From positions 1-6,611 of the forward strand of contig NZ_CALEFV010000095.1 of assembly GCF_937877005.1 (NCBI RefSeq): DNA of 6,611 nt, read 5' to 3'. Below are positions 5,421-6,611 of the stretch, piece after piece. Positions within the stretch are counted from its first letter, which is position 1, and each line of letters begins with the position of its first letter. Origin of the DNA: an uncultured Fibrobacter sp. GTDB lineage: Bacteria > Fibrobacterota > Fibrobacteria > Fibrobacterales > Fibrobacteraceae. The position numbers and the translations under genes were made by a program. A model generated the notes under the pieces. That model saw nothing but the letters and a program-made list of their open reading frames with translations, had not been told where the DNA came from and did no database searches.

Positions 5421-6329
5421 ATGCCTATTCTCTTTGCGTTGGCCGGGGCGACCGGAATTGGAAAAACGGAGTTGTCTCTGCAACTTGCAGAACGCTTTGA
5501 TGCAGAAATTATAGGTGTCGATTCACGCCAGGTATATCGGGGTTTTTCGATAGGGACAGCTCAGCCCGATGTGGCGAGCCTCCGCAGGATAAGGCATCAT
5601 CTTATAGATTTTCTTTTGCCAACGGAATCCTATTCGGCAGGGGAATTCTGTCGACAGGTCAAAAGTATTGTTGAGAAAAATCCAGAAAAGAATTTCATCC
5701 TGGCTGGCGGAACAGGCCTGTATTTGCAGAGTCTGATGCTAGGGCTTCCGTCCATACCTTCGGTTCCCGAGAGCGTTCGCCTGGAACTAGAAGCGATTGC
5801 GCAAACTGAATGTGCGGATAGTTTGTATAAAATGGCTCTGGAAGTGGATCCTGAACTAGTACGGAGCGTGGAGCCTAATAATGTCAAGAGGCTTATTCGC
5901 ATTCTGGAAGTGTACAAGGCGACGGGACATCGACTTTCTGAATATCAGAAGAACCGTGAGGGTGGAATTGGCGAACTGCCGGTTTATTGGTTACAGCGCG
6001 ATCGCGAGATTTTGTATAAACGAATCGACTTGCGCGTGGACCAGATGATAAGGGATGGCTGGATTGAAGAAGTTCATGAACTTTCAAAGACCGTCCCTCT
6101 TTCTGCTCCTGCATGGCAGAGCCTGGGTTATCGAGATTTGCTGCAGGCAGCGAATGCTTCTAGAATAAATGAAGTCATTGATGAAGTGAAAAAGAAAACG
6201 CGTAATTATGCTAAGCGACAGTTGACGTGGTTCAGGAGACAAATAAATTGCGTCAACATAGACATGGAAAATGCTCCTTTTGATGCTGTTGTGGCTGATT
6301 TTCATAAAACCTCCCTCAAAAAAGTGTGA
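5421..6329 (+). CDS. miaA: tRNA dimethylallyltransferase MiaA
   Basis: MiaA transfers a dimethylallyl group from DMAPP to N6 of A37 in tRNAs that read codons beginning with U. The 302-residue product has the P-loop GATGIGKT (9-16), DSRQVYRG (34-41), IGTAQP (44-49), HHLID (59-63), YSAGEF (71-76) and GGTGLYLQSL (96-105). Further on come NNVKRLIRILEVYKATG, QSLGYRD and TRNYAKRQLTWFR, all diagnostic for the family. Length is normal for the shorter bacterial forms. GTAQP has Gln where GTAKP is common, a minor variation. The ATG at 5421 places the P-loop at the usual distance from the N terminus. The gene is transcribed divergently from the YibQ-like gene and has no clear partner downstream. With truA it is the second anticodon-arm modification gene in the window. 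Confidence 0.97.
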   Translation: MPILFALAGATGIGKTELSLQLAERFDAEIIGVDSRQVYRGFSIGTAQPDVASLRRIRHHLIDFLLPTESYSAGEFCRQVKSIVEKNPEKNFILAGGTGLYLQSLMLGLPSIPSVPESVRLELEAIAQTECADSLYKMALEVDPELVRSVEPNNVKRLIRILEVYKATGHRLSEYQKNREGGIGELPVYWLQRDREILYKRIDLRVDQMIRDGWIEEVHELSKTVPLSAPAWQSLGYRDLLQAANASRINEVIDEVKKKTRNYAKRQLTWFRRQINCVNIDMENAPFDAVVADFHKTSLKKV

Positions 6330-6345
6330 ATAGATTGTTAATTCT

Positions 6346-6388
6346 CGGGGGCTTTCTCTGCGAAAGACCCGTGCCTTTCCCGTTTTTT
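6346..6388 (+). terminator. Possible intrinsic terminator after miaA, imperfect
   Basis: CGGG (6346-6349) with CTTTC (6352-6356) pairs with GAAAG (6362-6366) and CCCG (6368-6371), giving a nine-pair stem with a small internal bulge and the five-base loop TCTGC. The run of six T (6383-6388) comes 11 bases after the stem, farther than usual. A second CTTTC at 6375-6379 could instead pair with the same GAAAG, bringing a shorter stem within three bases of the T run. Its place just after the miaA stop supports a termination role. Confidence 0.5.
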
Positions 6389-6397
6389 GCGAAAATA

Positions 6398-6419
6398 AGA
6401 AAAAAATCTCTTTTTTTCT
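6398..6419. repeat. A7/T7 inverted repeat in A/T-rich upstream DNA
   Basis: AGAAAAAAA (6398-6406) and TTTTTTTCT (6411-6419) are perfect 9-base inverted arms around TCTC. The element ends 12 bases before the -35 of the promoter at 6432, where an UP element for RNA polymerase alpha subunits would lie. It could serve as that, or as the tail of the miaA terminator region; the sequence does not decide. Confidence 0.5.
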
Positions 6420-6431
6420 ACAAAAAGGGCC

Positions 6432-6459
6432 TTGCCAAAGTTTCTGAAAATTCTATAAT
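6432..6459 (+). promoter_or_regulatory. Near-consensus sigma-70-type promoter
   Basis: TTGCCA (6432-6437) and a perfect TATAAT (6454-6459) are separated by 16 bases, with A/T tracts upstream. This is the best promoter in the window. Transcription would begin at about 6466-6468, at or within the first hairpin described for the right-edge transcript. The strength suggests an abundant product such as a stable RNA or a highly expressed gene, which is inference. Confidence 0.75.
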
Positions 6460-6463
6460 TGGC

Positions 6464-6611
6464 GTCGTTCCCGAGAGGGACGGCCGAAAACGAAACGCTA
6501 ATTGCGAAGAACCAAGTAAGCCGCGATCAAGGGACAGCAACCCGCGAGGTTGCTGAGAAGATTGAAGGAATCGGAGATGTGCTTAGTGACGGGTCCAAGA
6601 GAATTCTTGGA
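6464..6611 (+). other. Start of an unidentified transcript with several hairpins, cut by the window edge
   Basis: Downstream of the promoter, short stems follow one another: 6464-6484 with a GAGA loop, CGC/GCG at 6496-6506, a perfect 8-bp CAGCAACC/GGTTGCTG stem at 6535-6555 with loop CGCGA, GATT/AATC at 6560-6572, and TCCAAGA/TCTTGGA at 6594-6611. Coding signals conflict. One frame stays open from 6459 to the edge and reads like protein (for example REVAEKIEGIGDVLSDGSKR) but has only TTG at 6459, overlapping the -10, and GTG at 6579 as possible starts. Another frame has an ATG at 6577 six bases after AGGAA, reading MCLVTGPREFL to the edge. I do not recognise it as rRNA, tmRNA, RNase P RNA or SRP RNA. 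It may be a structured mRNA leader plus a partial gene, or a noncoding RNA. Confidence 0.4.

Noticed and set aside
5391..5483. Longer N terminus for the YibQ-like protein, starting at 5483
   Set aside because: It would overlap the first 63 bases of miaA and put a basic, non-membrane extension before an otherwise normal N-terminal membrane anchor. Starts at 5390 or 5381 fit better.
6326..6556. Small plus-strand reading frame after miaA
   Set aside because: It runs through the putative terminator, the A/T tracts and the promoter. Its low-complexity Phe/Lys composition follows from those tracts, and it has no ribosome binding site.
6464..6611. 5' end of an rRNA, tmRNA, RNase P RNA or SRP RNA gene
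   Set aside because: None of the conserved motifs I know for these RNAs is present in the visible part. An rRNA leader cannot be excluded, but there is no positive evidence.

Overview
The window is ordinary bacterial chromosome with six essentially complete protein genes, one clipped gene at the left edge and an unresolved transcription unit at the right edge. The gene set (TruA, PdxJ, MiaA, a YibQ-like protein, a GAF/GGDEF protein and the start of a B12-binding-type radical SAM protein), two proteins that start with membrane anchors, moderate GC content and weak or absent Shine-Dalgarno sequences at several starts suggest a Gram-negative bacterium. A member of Fibrobacterota fits my general impression, but this is inference, because no rRNA or other marker can be read here. 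I see no transposase, integrase, CRISPR array or tRNA.

Left part (1-1602): the first codons of a radical SAM protein run leftward from 85. They diverge from a rightward gene (212-1564) for a membrane-anchored GAF plus degenerate GGDEF protein, which ends in a clear intrinsic terminator. The roughly 125 bp between the two starts is rich in A and T tracts and holds an inverted repeat. The GGDEF domain has lost its catalytic signature but keeps an RxxD inhibitory-site motif, so a c-di-GMP receptor is more likely than a cyclase.

Middle (1603-5390): about 200 bp of noncoding DNA with promoter-like and palindromic elements precedes a two-gene unit. Its first gene is an unrecognised membrane protein with a C-terminal helix-turn-helix-like tail; truA follows after a single base. 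The truA unit meets a leftward unit (yibQ-like, then pdxJ) tail to tail, and the truA and pdxJ stop codons share two bases, with no terminator between them.

Right part (5391-6611): a 30 bp divergent intergenic region separates the yibQ-like/pdxJ unit from miaA. After miaA comes a hairpin-rich, A/T-tract-rich stretch and a near-consensus sigma-70-type promoter (6432-6459). The promoter drives a transcript that leaves the window; it contains several small hairpins and ambiguous coding signals.

Functionally, truA and miaA both modify tRNA anticodon arms, pdxJ makes pyridoxine 5'-phosphate, and the GAF/GGDEF and YibQ-like proteins point to signalling and the cell envelope. The genes do not form one pathway. 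The most distinctive biology is that two enzyme-family proteins, the GGDEF and YibQ-like ones, have lost their catalytic residues but keep the overall fold signature.
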